Assembly: GCF_001888185.1 (NCBI RefSeq)
Contig: NZ_CP016364.1
Location: 2,728,001 to 2,792,000 of the forward strand
Direction: 5' to 3'
Origin: Phaeobacter porticola
Lineage (GTDB): Bacteria > Pseudomonadota > Alphaproteobacteria > Rhodobacterales > Rhodobacteraceae
DNA: 64,000 nucleotides
Shown: positions 53,787 through 63,267 of the stretch, one piece after another
Numbering within the stretch: the stretch's first letter is position 1
How the letters are laid out: each line of letters begins with the position of its first letter
The notes under the pieces: generated by a model
Seen by the model: only the letters and a program-made list of their open reading frames with translations
Told to the model about the DNA's origin: nothing
Databases searched by the model: none
Position numbers and translations under genes: made by a program

Positions 53787-56096
53787 TCAGCCTTCGATCC
53801 GGGTCAGATCGGCGACCTGACCGCAGACTTTGCGGATCTGGCTCAGCAGGTTCAGACGGTTGCGGCGCACCACCTCATTGTCAGAATTGACCTGCACCGC
53901 CTCAAAAAACGCATCCACGGGCGCGCGCAATGCGGCCATGCTGCCCATGGCAGCCGCGAAATCTTCGGCCCCGATGGCCGAAGAGATCGCCCCCTCGCTA
54001 CTCGCCAACGCATCAAACAGGGCAATCTCGCTGTCATCCTCAGCGAATTTCTTGTCCGCGCCATAGGAATACTCGACCCCATCCTTCTCCTCGGCCTGCG
54101 CCAGAATATTGTTGGCCCGCTTGAAGCCCTGCAACAGGTTGGGGCCGTCGTCAGACGCCATGAAATCCTCCAGCGCACGCGCCCGTTTCACCAGCAGCGT
54201 CAGGTCATCATTGCCGTCCATCGCGATGCAGGCGTCGATCACGTCATGGCGGATACCCTGATCACGCAGGAAGACCTTGAGGCGGTCGTGGAAGAAGGAG
54301 AGGAGGTTAGGCAACCCAAACACTTCATTGAAAAAGTGCATGATAGAAACTACGCGCTTCAGCTCGTTGGATTGATCATCATCCAATCCAAGCTCCGCAT
54401 ACAACGCTCTTTCCCTCGAAGCACTTCCAGCCAAATCCCCTTCATGAATTTTGGAGTACTTCTCTCTAATGCGTTCTACGTCGACTTCCTTGATCCTCAG
54501 TGCTTTCGCAACTTCTTTGTCATGCGCGAAACCATCTGCAATACTTAATGTCGTTTGCTCATACATATGCGCTGCGAACCCCCAACGAAGCGCATCGTTC
54601 ATATTGAGTTTCTTTTCATTCCCCAGCACCAGCCGGATCACCCCCAGCGCGGCGCGGCGCAAGGCGAAGGGGTCTTTTGACCCGGTCGGCTTTTCATCAA
54701 TCGCCCAAAACCCAGTCAGCGTGTCCAGCTTGTCCGCCAGCGCCACAGCAACCGACACCGGCTCTGTCGGCACATCATCCGACGGGCCAAGCGGTGAGTA
54801 ATGCGCTTCGCAGGCATTGGCGACGTCCTGTGGCAGGCCAGCCGCCTCCGCGTAGTAGCGGCCTATCAGGCCCTGCAACTCAGGGAACTCATAGACCATT
54901 TCGGAGCTGAGGTCGGCCTTGGCAACCCGTGCGGCCTGCTCTGCCAGATCGGCATCCGCGCCGACGACCGGCGCAATCTCGCGCGCCAGCGCGGCGATGC
55001 GGTCAATCCGTGCCGCCTGCGTGCCCAGCTTGTTGTGGAAGGTGACATTGCCCAGCTTCGCCACCCAAGGCTCAAACCCGTGTTCGGTGACCGTGCGCAG
55101 ATCATTCTCCCAGAAGAACTTGGCATCGGCCAGACGCGCCGACAGCACCTTTTGATTGCCCGCAAGAATGGTCGCGCCATTGTCGGCGGTCTCACGGTTG
55201 GCGACGGTGATAAATTTCTCAATCCGCCCGGTCTTGGGATTGCGCACGGAGAAGAATTTCTGGTGTTCCTTCATCGAGGTCTGCAAAACCTCCGGCGGCA
55301 GGGCCAGAAACTCATCATCGATGGCACCCATCAGCACCACCGGCCATTCCACCAGACCGGCGACCTCCGCCAGTAGCCCCTTGTCCTCGACCACCTCCAG
55401 ACCGCTGGCAAAGGCCTGATTGGTGGCCTCCTGCCAGATCGCCGCTTCCCGCTCCGCCGGGTCCAGCACCACATGGGCGCGCTTCAGCTTGGCGGCGTAA
55501 TCGTCAAACCCGGTGACCGTGATCTGATCGGGCGCCATGAAACGGTGGCCGTAGGTGGTGTTGCCCGAGGCAATGCCGTCGATATCCAGCGGCACAACCT
55601 CAGCACCGTCTTCCTTGGACAGGATACAGAGGATCGACTGCAACGGACGCACCCAGCGCAAGCTGCCGGTGCCCCAGCGCATGGATTTCGACCAGGGGAA
55701 ATTGCGGATGGTATCTTCCAGCACCTCGGCAATGATCTCTGCCGCCGGGCGGCCCGGCTTTTCGATGGTGGCGAAATAGACCGCCCCCTTCGGCGTGTCG
55801 CGCTCCTCCAGCTGATCACGGGTCAGGCCAGCCCCGCGCAGGAAACCTTCGATCGCCTTGTCCGGCGCGCCCACTTTCGGCCCTTTGCGCTCTTCGCGCA
55901 CGGTTGGGGAATGCTCCAGCAGCCCCTCCATGGCCAGCGTCAGACGGCGCGGCGTCGACAGCGCGTGAGCGCCCGCATAGGTCAGACCCGCCTCGACCAG
56001 ACCATCGGTCATACGCTTTTTCAGATCCTCAGCCGCACGCGCTTGCATACGGGCCGGGATTTCTTCGGAAAAGAGTTCAATCAGCAGATCGGGCAT
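53787..56096 (-). CDS. glyS: Glycyl-tRNA synthetase beta subunit (with internal insertion)
   Basis: A 769-residue protein, longer than the usual 690-700. The start MPDLLIELFSEEIPARMQAR and segments GPKVGAPDKAIEGFLRGAGL, WSKSMRWG, DKLDTLTGFWAIDEKPTGSK (HD-like region) and RLKVFLRDQGIRHDVIDACI are standard. Between RLVLGNEKKL and LLSFFHDRLKV (about residues 495-595; 54610-54310) is an extra lysine- and glutamate-rich helical block (ALRIKEVDVERIREKYSKIH) with lower GC and unlike codon use. The frame is intact. It works with GlyQ to charge tRNA-Gly. The gltS and DUF6446 genes lie between it and glyQ. Confidence 0.96.
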   Translation of the reverse strand: MPDLLIELFSEEIPARMQARAAEDLKKRMTDGLVEAGLTYAGAHALSTPRRLTLAMEGLLEHSPTVREERKGPKVGAPDKAIEGFLRGAGLTRDQLEERDTPKGAVYFATIEKPGRPAAEIIAEVLEDTIRNFPWSKSMRWGTGSLRWVRPLQSILCILSKEDGAEVVPLDIDGIASGNTTYGHRFMAPDQITVTGFDDYAAKLKRAHVVLDPAEREAAIWQEATNQAFASGLEVVEDKGLLAEVAGLVEWPVVLMGAIDDEFLALPPEVLQTSMKEHQKFFSVRNPKTGRIEKFITVANRETADNGATILAGNQKVLSARLADAKFFWENDLRTVTEHGFEPWVAKLGNVTFHNKLGTQAARIDRIAALAREIAPVVGADADLAEQAARVAKADLSSEMVYEFPELQGLIGRYYAEAAGLPQDVANACEAHYSPLGPSDDVPTEPVSVAVALADKLDTLTGFWAIDEKPTGSKDPFALRRAALGVIRLVLGNEKKLNMNDALRWGFAAHMYEQTTLSIADGFAHDKEVAKALRIKEVDVERIREKYSKIHEGDLAGSASRERALYAELGLDDDQSNELKRVVSIMHFFNEVFGLPNLLSFFHDRLKVFLRDQGIRHDVIDACIAMDGNDDLTLLVKRARALEDFMASDDGPNLLQGFKRANNILAQAEEKDGVEYSYGADKKFAEDDSEIALFDALASSEGAISSAIGAEDFAAAMGSMAALRAPVDAFFEAVQVNSDNEVVRRNRLNLLSQIRKVCGQVADLTRIEG

Positions 56097-56105
56097 CGGG
56101 TGTCC

Positions 56106-57314
56106 TCAGAAATTCACAATCGCCTGGATGACGATGGCATTGGCGATATCAACAAAGAAGGCGGATACAAGGGGGAGCACAACAAAAGCAATAGGCGACG
56201 GCCCATAGCGTTTGGTCACGGCTGTCATATTGGCAATGGCCGTTGGGGTAGCGCCCAGCGCAAAGCCGCCAAAGCCGGCGGCCAACACAGCGGCGCGATA
56301 GCCCCGCCCCAAGAGCGGAAACAGCACGAACAGGACGAAGGCGACAGTGAACACGGTCTGCGCCAGCATAATCACTGCAATCGCCAGGCCCAGGCTGGAG
56401 AGTGTCCACAACTGCAGGCTCATCAGCGACATGGCGAGGAAGGCCCCGAGCGAGAACTCGGATATCAGCGCCAGCGCAGGTGTGCGCGCCACCAGGGCGG
56501 CATTTGGCATCAGAACCGTGCGCAGATTGGCCAGCACGATGCCCGCGATCAGGCAGGGCACAAACAGCGGCAGCTTCAGCCCAGCGGCGTCCAGCGCAAA
56601 GGAGGAGAAGTAGCCGATGATAATGGCTACATTCAGATGCAGCATCACCCGCATCAGGGACAGATGATCAATCGCAGGAACATCCGCGGCATCGTGGGCC
56701 AGACCCACGGTCGGCTCCTCATTCGGGCGCGCCGGGGTCAGCCCGTGGCGGTTGATCAGGAACCGCGCAACCGGCCCGCCAATCAAGGCCGCCAGCACCA
56801 GCCCCAGCGTGGCCACTGCAACGCCCAGCTCTGCCGCGCCAGTCAAACCGGTTTGCGCCGCCACATCCGGCGCCCAAGCAATTGCAGTGCCATGACCGCC
56901 AATCAGCGCAGCGGACCCGAACAGCACAGAGACCTGTAGCGGATAGCCAAATAGCAACGCGCCAGCTGCGCCAATCACATTCTGCGCCAGGATCGCAAGA
57001 AAGGTCAGGATCAACAGCAGCACCAGCGGGCGACCACCGGCCACCAGATCCGCCAATCGGGCATTCAAGCCAATGCCCGCAAAGAACAGCACCAACAGAT
57101 AGTCACGCGTCGCCATTTCAAACGTAATCGCCCAACCACCGACACTATAGATGATCATCACGACCACAGCCGCCAACAGCCCACCGCTGACGGGTTCGGG
57201 AATATTGAACCGGCGCAAGACCGGGACACGTTCGTTAAGCCGCGCCCCAAGCAGGTAAACAGCAAATCCCAACGTCAGCGAGATAAAGTCCGGTATGTTG
57301 ATCTGCGCATCCAT
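56106..57314 (-). CDS. gltS: Sodium/glutamate symporter
   Basis: A 402-residue protein with about 10-12 helices, starting MDAQINIPDFISLTLGFAVY. GltS marks are FFAGIGLNARLADLVAGGRP near 78 and GGHGTAIAWAPDVA near 145 in the first half, and AGFGGFALGATPTAIANMTA near 340 in the second, the two inverted re-entrant loops. It imports glutamate with sodium. It is the gene directly upstream of glyS (ten-base gap), so an insertion into the gly operon with no known functional link. Confidence 0.93.
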   Translation of the reverse strand: MDAQINIPDFISLTLGFAVYLLGARLNERVPVLRRFNIPEPVSGGLLAAVVVMIIYSVGGWAITFEMATRDYLLVLFFAGIGLNARLADLVAGGRPLVLLLILTFLAILAQNVIGAAGALLFGYPLQVSVLFGSAALIGGHGTAIAWAPDVAAQTGLTGAAELGVAVATLGLVLAALIGGPVARFLINRHGLTPARPNEEPTVGLAHDAADVPAIDHLSLMRVMLHLNVAIIIGYFSSFALDAAGLKLPLFVPCLIAGIVLANLRTVLMPNAALVARTPALALISEFSLGAFLAMSLMSLQLWTLSSLGLAIAVIMLAQTVFTVAFVLFVLFPLLGRGYRAAVLAAGFGGFALGATPTAIANMTAVTKRYGPSPIAFVVLPLVSAFFVDIANAIVIQAIVNF

Positions 57315-57435
57315 ATCGGGTGAGGGTCAGCCTTTCGCAGCCGGTCGTCTTGTGGGCATCAGCATATGCGGGCTGACAAAACCGTCGTGTCAGAAAAGAC
57401 CGCACACGTCCGCCATGCGGTCTTTCCTATCAATC

Positions 57436-57969
57436 TCAGTTATTTTCACCAGCCTCGGGCCGGGGCGGGCATTCCTCGCCCACGACGGTGCCGTCATAGG
57501 CTTTCTGGCCGCAATCATTCAGCTCGTGCCAGACATAGCCGCGCCCATCATCGGTGACGGCCACGATCCGGTCTACACCGTACGAGATGTTCTTGGCCGA
57601 CAAAAAGCTCTGCGCATGCCCATTCGCAAGCGCGGCCCCGATGGCGGCGGCATCAAAGCAGTCAAACCAGCCCGGCGCATTGCGTGGCTCTTTCTGTTCG
57701 GACAGGGTGAACACCTGTGCCAGCGCTTCTGGCGTCAGATCCGTGCGGAAACAGGCACGATATCGGATCGGCGAGCTGCCCGCGTCAATAGCCTCAAACC
57801 CGCTGTAGCGGATCGGCTTAGCTGTCTCCTCGCCCAGCGGCACCAGCATCACATCTCGGCCCGGTTGCAGCTCCACGTCTTCGTAAAAGCCGTAGATTTG
57901 CAGGTAATACATTGCCCCCCCGGCCAAAAGGCCCGAGAGGATAAGGATCAGCGAGAGAAACTTGCCCAT
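57436..57969 (-). CDS. DUF6446-type membrane-anchored protein
   Basis: A 177-residue protein with one N-terminal anchor (FLSLILILSGLLAGGAMYYL) and a periplasmic domain with RYRACFRTDLTPEALAQVF near 70 and four cysteines able to pair. I recognise it as the family commonly placed beside glyQ in Rhodobacteraceae (DUF6446). The function is unknown. It is 45 bp downstream of glyQ on the same strand and so probably co-transcribed with it. The family name is from memory; the anchor and fold features are seen directly. Confidence 0.75.
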   Translation of the reverse strand: MGKFLSLILILSGLLAGGAMYYLQIYGFYEDVELQPGRDVMLVPLGEETAKPIRYSGFEAIDAGSSPIRYRACFRTDLTPEALAQVFTLSEQKEPRNAPGWFDCFDAAAIGAALANGHAQSFLSAKNISYGVDRIVAVTDDGRGYVWHELNDCGQKAYDGTVVGEECPPRPEAGENN

Positions 57970-58014
57970 GTCAGTGGACTCCTACTGGAAATCAGGCTGG
58001 AAACCGGGAGCGGA

Positions 58015-58944
58015 TCAGACCGCGTGACCGCCGGCCTCGGTCAGGACAAAAGCATCGGCGCATTGTTTGGCGAGCGTCCGCACCCGGCCGATATAGGCCT
58101 GACGTTCGGTGACCGAAATCACGCCGCGCGCATCCAGCAGGTTAAAGACATGGCTTGCCTTGATGCATTGGTCATAAGCGGGGTGCGCCATGATGATGCG
58201 TTTGCCGGTCTTGGGGTCGATGTGCGCCTGCGCCAGAATGGCGGCGCATTCGGCTTCGGCCTCCTCAAAATGACGCAGCAGGACTTCGGTGTTGGCCACG
58301 TCAAAGTTCCAGCGCGCGTATTCTTCCTCGGTCTGCTTGAACACATCGCCATAGGTCATCGCGATTGGCGCATCCGGGTCGTTGAACGGCATGTCCATCA
58401 CGTGATCAACGCCGAGGATATACATCGCCAGACGCTCCAGACCATAGGTCAGCTCGCCCGATACCGGATGGCAATCGTGGCCGCCAACCTGCTGGAAATA
58501 CGTGAACTGCGAAACTTCCATACCATCGCACCATACTTCCCAGCCCAGCCCCCAGGCGCCCAGCGTCGGGCTTTCCCAGTCGTCCTCGACGAAACGGATA
58601 TCGTGCATGTCCATATCAACGCCGATCGCTTCCAGCGAGCCGAGATACAGCTCTTGCAGGTTCGGCGGCGAGGGTTTGATCAGCACCTGATACTGGTAGT
58701 AGTGCTGCAACCGGTTGGGGTTTTCGCCATAGCGGCCATCGGTCGGACGGCGCGAGGGCTGCACATAGGCCGCGGCCCAGGCCTTGGACCCCAGCGAGCG
58801 CAGCGTGGTCGCCGGGTGGAAGGTGCCGGCGCCGACTTCCATGTCATACGGCTGCATCACCGCACAGCCCTTGGCGGCCCAGTAATTCTGGAGCCTCAGA
58901 ATAATCTCTTGGAATGAGCGCGGGGCGCCTTTGGTGTCGGTCAT
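58015..58944 (-). CDS. glyQ: Glycyl-tRNA synthetase alpha subunit
   Basis: A 309-residue class II synthetase: [20 protein letters not shown] at the start, [20 protein letters not shown] near 35 (motif region), [20 protein letters not shown] near 72 (motif 2 Arg), [20 protein letters not shown] near 135 and [18 protein letters not shown] near 195 (motif 3). It forms the catalytic half of the alpha2beta2 enzyme with GlyS. It is first in glyQ-DUF6446-gltS-glyS, all on the minus strand. Confidence 0.98.
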   Translation of the reverse strand: MTDTKGAPRSFQEIILRLQNYWAAKGCAVMQPYDMEVGAGTFHPATTLRSLGSKAWAAAYVQPSRRPTDGRYGENPNRLQHYYQYQVLIKPSPPNLQELYLGSLEAIGVDMDMHDIRFVEDDWESPTLGAWGLGWEVWCDGMEVSQFTYFQQVGGHDCHPVSGELTYGLERLAMYILGVDHVMDMPFNDPDAPIAMTYGDVFKQTEEEYARWNFDVANTEVLLRHFEEAEAECAAILAQAHIDPKTGKRIIMAHPAYDQCIKASHVFNLLDARGVISVTERQAYIGRVRTLAKQCADAFVLTEAGGHAV

Positions 58945-59202
58945 GTTTCTTCCCTATGGGGGCAGCAAATCCGGGGTTCTTCCTATGCAAGCCCCGGCCT
59001 AGGGTCAACGGCGCATCGCAGCGCAGGCCGCTATGGCAACATAGAACAGCGCGCCATTCCCCGTCGATGCGGTCAGTCCCACGCCAAAGCCCGGATTTGG
59101 CATCAAACGCGTGGTTTTCCCCCTGCGAACAGGAGTTCCCTTTGCGCTGCGAAAGTGGTTATGTGCGCGCCAACAACAGATCACCCGGATAGAGGCCATT
59201 TG

Positions 59203-60981
59203 ATGAAGACTTTGATAGCTACGCTGGCGCTTGCCCTGATGACGTTGGCATCCGCCTTTTCGGGCGTTGTTCATGCCCAGCAATCCTCGCAGGACACCGT
59301 CTGGATCCAGGTCGCCGCGCGCGCCTCGCTGCGAGAAGCCCAGGCCGAAGCGCAAAATTTCGCAGCACAGCTGCCGGATGTGTCGGGTTTTGCTCTTGGC
59401 GGTGGTTGGTACGGCATTGTGCTTGGCCCCTATGCGCGCACCGACGCAGACCGCGTATTGCAGGTCTACCGCGCCGAAGGTCAGATCCCGCGCGATAGCT
59501 TCATCGCCTTTGGCAACAATCTGGGCAATCAGTTCTACCCAACAGCGGCCACTGCAAACACCGAACCGCAGCCAACCGTCGACAGCCCGGTTCTGGAGCC
59601 CATTGACCCCGCGGTCGCAACCGAAGCGCCGACCGAACCAGTGCAAACCGCACTGCCCGATGAGACTCCGGCAGAGGCACGCCGCAGCGAATCCCGGCTG
59701 ACCCGCGATGAACGCAAGGATCTGCAGATCGCGCTCAAGGCGGCCGGGTTCTACACCTCATCCATTGATGGTGCGTTTGGCCGGGGCACCCGCGGGTCGA
59801 TGTCCGACTGGCAGACCGCGCGTGGCTATGCGCCCACCGGTGTATTGACCACCGCCCAGCGTCAAGCCTTGATGGATGAATACAACGCGCCGCTGATCTC
59901 AGTTGGGATGACAGCCGTGACCGACACCAAGGCCGGTATCGCGATGCAGATACCCGCTGCTGAGGTGACGTTTGACCGCTACGAATCTCCCTTCGCGCTT
60001 TACAAGAGCAGCGGCGATCTTGGCGCTCAGGTTCTGTTGATCAGCCAACCCGGCAATCAGCGCACGCTGTTTGGCCTCTATGACATCATGCAGACGCTGA
60101 AAATTGTGCCGCTGGACGGCCCCCGTCAGCGTAGCGGCAATAGCTTCACTCTTGAGGGGCGCGGCAATGGCATCGTCTCTTACACAGAGGCCCGCCTTGC
60201 CAACGGAGAGATCAAAGGCTTCACTCTGGTCTGGCCCATGGGCGACGATGACCGCCGCGCCCGCGTTCTGGCCGCAATGCAAGCCAGCTTTGCCCGCGTT
60301 GATGGTGTGCTTGACCCTGCCGCCGGTGCCGATGCACCGCAGAATGTCGATCTGGTCTCCGGTCTCGACGTGCGCAAACCGCGCCTGTCGCGCTCGGGCT
60401 TTTATGTCGATGCCAAGGGCAGCGTTGTGACCACTTCTGATGTGGTTGCTGGCTGCGCCCGCGTGACGCTGGATCATGAATATCAGGCCGAGGTTGCCTT
60501 TAACGACAGCGCTGCGGGGATTGCCGTGTTGCGCCCGGTTGAGCCGCTCGCTCCAATGGCCGTTGCCAATCTCGCCAGCGCCTCTGCGCGCCTCCAGTCC
60601 GATATCGCCGTGTCCGGTTTTTCCTATGAGGGCGTTCTGGGCGCTCCCAGCCTCAGCTGGGGCAGCCTGCAGGATGTGAAGGACCTCAGCGGCAACGCAG
60701 GTGTCTCGCGTTTGCAACTGACCAGCCAGCCGGGTGATGCAGGCGGTCCGGTGCTGACCACTGATGGCGCCGTCCAAGGCATGTTGCTGAGCCAGAACAT
60801 AGGTGCCAACCAGCTGCCCGACGGAGTCAGCTTCGCCGCCAACGCCGATAGCCTGCGCAGTGCTCTGAGCACCGCCGGGGTGACCGCCACAGACGCCAGC
60901 GCCGGGGCCACGGCCCTGCCCGTTGGTGCCCTCACCCGTCAGGCCAGCGGTATGACCGTATTGGTCAGCTGCTGGGAGTGA
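59203..60981 (+). CDS. Secreted SPOR/peptidoglycan-binding protein with inactive trypsin-like domain
   Basis: A 592-residue protein from ATG 59203, with a signal peptide (MKTLIATLALALMTLASAFS). Residues 32-105 resemble SPOR (WIQVAARASLREAQAEAQNF and GWYGIVLGPYARTDADRV); 168-225 a peptidoglycan_binding_1 repeat (LQIALKAAGFYTSSIDGAFG); 385-570 a trypsin-like domain. In the last, the catalytic His site is Asp413 (GSVVTTSDVVAG), the Asp site Gly439 (AAGIAVLRP) and the Ser site Ala513 (PGDAGGPVL). All three are lost while the GDxGGP loop stays, so it is a pseudo-protease, probably a cell-wall scaffold or regulator. It ends in CWE. Confidence 0.82.
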   Translation: MKTLIATLALALMTLASAFSGVVHAQQSSQDTVWIQVAARASLREAQAEAQNFAAQLPDVSGFALGGGWYGIVLGPYARTDADRVLQVYRAEGQIPRDSFIAFGNNLGNQFYPTAATANTEPQPTVDSPVLEPIDPAVATEAPTEPVQTALPDETPAEARRSESRLTRDERKDLQIALKAAGFYTSSIDGAFGRGTRGSMSDWQTARGYAPTGVLTTAQRQALMDEYNAPLISVGMTAVTDTKAGIAMQIPAAEVTFDRYESPFALYKSSGDLGAQVLLISQPGNQRTLFGLYDIMQTLKIVPLDGPRQRSGNSFTLEGRGNGIVSYTEARLANGEIKGFTLVWPMGDDDRRARVLAAMQASFARVDGVLDPAAGADAPQNVDLVSGLDVRKPRLSRSGFYVDAKGSVVTTSDVVAGCARVTLDHEYQAEVAFNDSAAGIAVLRPVEPLAPMAVANLASASARLQSDIAVSGFSYEGVLGAPSLSWGSLQDVKDLSGNAGVSRLQLTSQPGDAGGPVLTTDGAVQGMLLSQNIGANQLPDGVSFAANADSLRSALSTAGVTATDASAGATALPVGALTRQASGMTVLVSCWE

Positions 60982-61013
60982 TCAGCCGCTGCCACGGCAC
61001 TCCAAAAATCAAC

Positions 61014-61041
61014 AAAGGCCGGAGCATCTGCTCCGGCCTTT
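61014..61041 (+). terminator. Intrinsic terminator after the SPOR/pseudo-protease gene
   Basis: AAAGGCCGGAGCA and TGCTCCGGCCTTT (13-bp perfect stem, two-base loop). The A and T ends make it bidirectional, so it may also serve the convergent SDR gene. Confidence 0.88.
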
Positions 61042-61086
61042 GTCGTATATCCAGATACGCCTGCGCAATGGCGTATGCGGCGTGGA

Positions 61087-61728
61087 TCAATAGGCTTGGA
61101 TGCGGCCATCCCAACCGTGGAAACAGCCGGTCGTTTCCGTGCTCAGTACATCAAACTCATGCATCAGGCCCGCCACCGATTCCTCGACCGAGATCTCGCC
61201 GTCCTGCCCGCCCATATCGGTGCGCACCCAGCCCGGATGATAGATGCCGACAGCGATCCCCTCAGGCAGTAGATCCGTCGCCAGATTGCGCCCGATGCTC
61301 AGCGCCGCCGCCTTGGAGGCGCGATAGGCATAGCTGCCGCCGGGCGCGCGGGCGTGGCTCGCCATCTGCGAGGAAATGATGGCGATCTTCGGATCCGCCG
61401 CCAACCGCAGGTTCGGCAACAGCGCCTGCACCGTCAGGAAGACACCGGTGACATTGGCCGCCAGCGTCTTGCCCCAAACCTCAGCCGAATAATCCTCCAG
61501 CGCCATCGATTTATCGAGATAGACCCCGGCATTGCAGACCAGAAGATCCACCGGACGCCCCTTCAGCTGCGCGGCAAACCGCGCCTGCTGACCGGGATCA
61601 GTCACATCCAGTCGCACACCAGAGGAATGATCGCGCGAGGTGCCGGTCACCTCGTGCCCCTCCTCCCGCAGCTTGGCCACCAATTCACGGCCAATGCCCC
61701 GGCTGGTTCCTGTCACGACGACATGCAT
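61087..61728 (-). CDS. Short-chain dehydrogenase/reductase
   Basis: A 213-residue SDR: cofactor loop VTGTSRGIGRELVAKLREEG at residue 5, NAG motif LLVCNAGVYL near 65, catalytic Ser in AIISSQMASHA near 115, and YAYRASKAAALSIGRNL (YxxxK) near 130. The short length and C-terminal sequence (FHGWDGRIQAY) are of the csgA-like group. The substrate is unknown. It is 13 bases from the DUF1178 gene upstream, in the same orientation. Confidence 0.92.
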   Translation of the reverse strand: MHVVVTGTSRGIGRELVAKLREEGHEVTGTSRDHSSGVRLDVTDPGQQARFAAQLKGRPVDLLVCNAGVYLDKSMALEDYSAEVWGKTLAANVTGVFLTVQALLPNLRLAADPKIAIISSQMASHARAPGGSYAYRASKAAALSIGRNLATDLLPEGIAVGIYHPGWVRTDMGGQDGEISVEESVAGLMHEFDVLSTETTGCFHGWDGRIQAY

Positions 61729-61741
61729 AAACGGTCTTCCT

Positions 61742-62275
61742 TCAATTGGTTTTTCTATTGGGTCGAAATGGCAAGGGCAGCACCGGTACGCCCTCCTCGA
61801 TCAGGGCCTTGGCCTCCTCTGGCTTGGCCTCGCCGTGGATCGCCCGCTCTGGCGCATCGCCCAGATGCATGGCCCGTGCTTCACTGGCAAAATCCTTGCC
61901 CACGTAATCTGAATTTTTCTCAATTTTGCGACGCATCTCTGCCATCGCTGTCTCCAGCTCTCCCGAAGGAGTGCTCAGCGCGCCGACGCCCGGTTTGGTC
62001 GCAGGGGGTGTGGTGTTCACCGCCACAGCAGCACCTGCGGGATTTGATGATGCCTTATCAGCGCTCGGCGGGGTTGAATCAGCCTCCCCCACCGATGACA
62101 CGGCCGTGCGTCCCGGGCGTACCCGTGGTGCCATAATCGCCTTTTCTACCAGACTGGACCCACATTGCACGCAGGCAACCATTCCCGCCGCTGCCAGCTT
62201 ATCAAAAGCGGCAGCCGACTGGAACCAGCTGTCAAAGCTGTGCCCGTCTGCGCATTTCAGAGCGTATTGTATCAT
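61742..62275 (-). CDS. DUF1178 protein
   Basis: A 177-residue protein from ATG 62275 (MIQYALKCADGHSFDSWFQS), the invariant DUF1178 start; three extra codons are possible. A Cys pair (KCADGH and ACVQCGS) forms a probable zinc ribbon in the first 40 residues. The middle (60-110) is Pro/Ala/Thr-rich linker; the end has YVGKDFASEARAMHLGDAPE and IHGEAKPEEAKALIEEGVPV, typical of the family. The function is unknown. It probably shares an operon with the SDR gene. Confidence 0.92.
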   Translation of the reverse strand: MIQYALKCADGHSFDSWFQSAAAFDKLAAAGMVACVQCGSSLVEKAIMAPRVRPGRTAVSSVGEADSTPPSADKASSNPAGAAVAVNTTPPATKPGVGALSTPSGELETAMAEMRRKIEKNSDYVGKDFASEARAMHLGDAPERAIHGEAKPEEAKALIEEGVPVLPLPFRPNRKTN

Positions 62276-62373
62276 GGTCACCACTCTTATCAGGAGGGGA
62301 TGATTAAATCTGCAATCCCCATAAGTTCAAGGGCAGAAGCACCGCCCCGACCAGATCACCCTTATGGAACCCC

Positions 62374-63153
62374 TTACCGCGGGGCCAGCAGGCGATCCTG
62401 CAAGCGCTGCACCAGAACCTCATGCGGTTGATCCGCCGCAACAGCAAGACGGCGCAGACCGAAATGAACCCGCGCCATTTCCTGATAGTAGCCCGCATAG
62501 ACAAAATTGGTCGTGGCCCCGGCGACGGCCCCCAGAACCGGAACCGTCTGTGTTGCCAGTTTCTGCCCCAGAACCACGCTCAGCCGTGGGGCGATCTGTG
62601 CAATCATCTTTTGTAAAGCTCCGCCAGTCAGCCCCAGGCGCAGCGTCAAAAAGCCTAGGTCAGCACCGTCATCCGACGCCAGTGGTCCTGCGGCTGCAAA
62701 GACACGGATGCAGTCAAACCGGACATTCTCCGCCTCAGGGTCAAAGCCTTCCTCGGCAGCCACACCCTGAATGCTGCGCAACAGGAATGCGGTGGTGGCG
62801 GGCAGCTCGACCAACGCCCCGGGCAAGCCACCCAGACCGCCAGCGGCACCCATGGCGGCACTGACCGCGCGATTCACGCCCGCAGGCTGGTCCGGCACCA
62901 CGCGCCGCGATCCGTTTGCGCCCTGCATCGCCAGCAAAAGCGCCTGTTGCGTTGCACTGTCCAACCCATTGCGCACCGGTGCGGGCAGCTTGTCCAGCAA
63001 GCTGTCTGCGGATCCGCCAAGCAGGTTCAGGATCTGGATGCCCAACCCCCCCGCCGCGCGATAGCGTTTGGCCAGCGTCTCCAGTTCTGCCTCCACGGCA
63101 GCCGCGTCCAGTGGTTTTGTCAGCGCAGTATCAGGCGTCAGAGTCTCGGTCAT
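62374..63153 (-). CDS. EcsC-family protein
   Basis: A 259-residue protein of the EcsC family seen as free-standing genes in alphaproteobacteria. Signature segments are GLDSATQQALLLAMQGANGS near 85, GGLGGLPGALVELPATTAFL near 120 and FLTLRLGLTGGALQKMIAQI near 175, with a conserved Gly-rich amphipathic character and AVAGATTNFVYAGYYQEMAR near 215. The role is unknown; EcsC in Bacillus accompanies an ABC transporter affecting intramembrane proteolysis, but no Ecs transporter is here. Confidence 0.87.
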   Translation of the reverse strand: MTETLTPDTALTKPLDAAAVEAELETLAKRYRAAGGLGIQILNLLGGSADSLLDKLPAPVRNGLDSATQQALLLAMQGANGSRRVVPDQPAGVNRAVSAAMGAAGGLGGLPGALVELPATTAFLLRSIQGVAAEEGFDPEAENVRFDCIRVFAAAGPLASDDGADLGFLTLRLGLTGGALQKMIAQIAPRLSVVLGQKLATQTVPVLGAVAGATTNFVYAGYYQEMARVHFGLRRLAVAADQPHEVLVQRLQDRLLAPR

Positions 63154-63267
63154 CGCATACCCTCATGTTCATAAAAACATTTGTCTTGCTGCCGCGTATT
63201 TCAAGGTTCGCCGCCGTGCCAGCACCGACACCGACCAGTCACGCGAGGCCTTTCACACCCGATAATT

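Noticed and set aside
54360-54385. FNR-like TTGATCATCATCCAA inside glyS
   Set aside because: Second half-site mismatched and the site is inside a coding region.
55473-56939. Plus-strand frame of 488 codons across glyS and gltS
   Set aside because: Crosses the junction of two good minus-strand genes; the translation is Gln/Arg/Gly-rich with no motif.
57295-58917. Plus-strand frame of 540 codons opposite DUF6446 and glyQ
   Set aside because: Antisense to glyQ, whose synthetase motifs are complete; no ribosome site or family.
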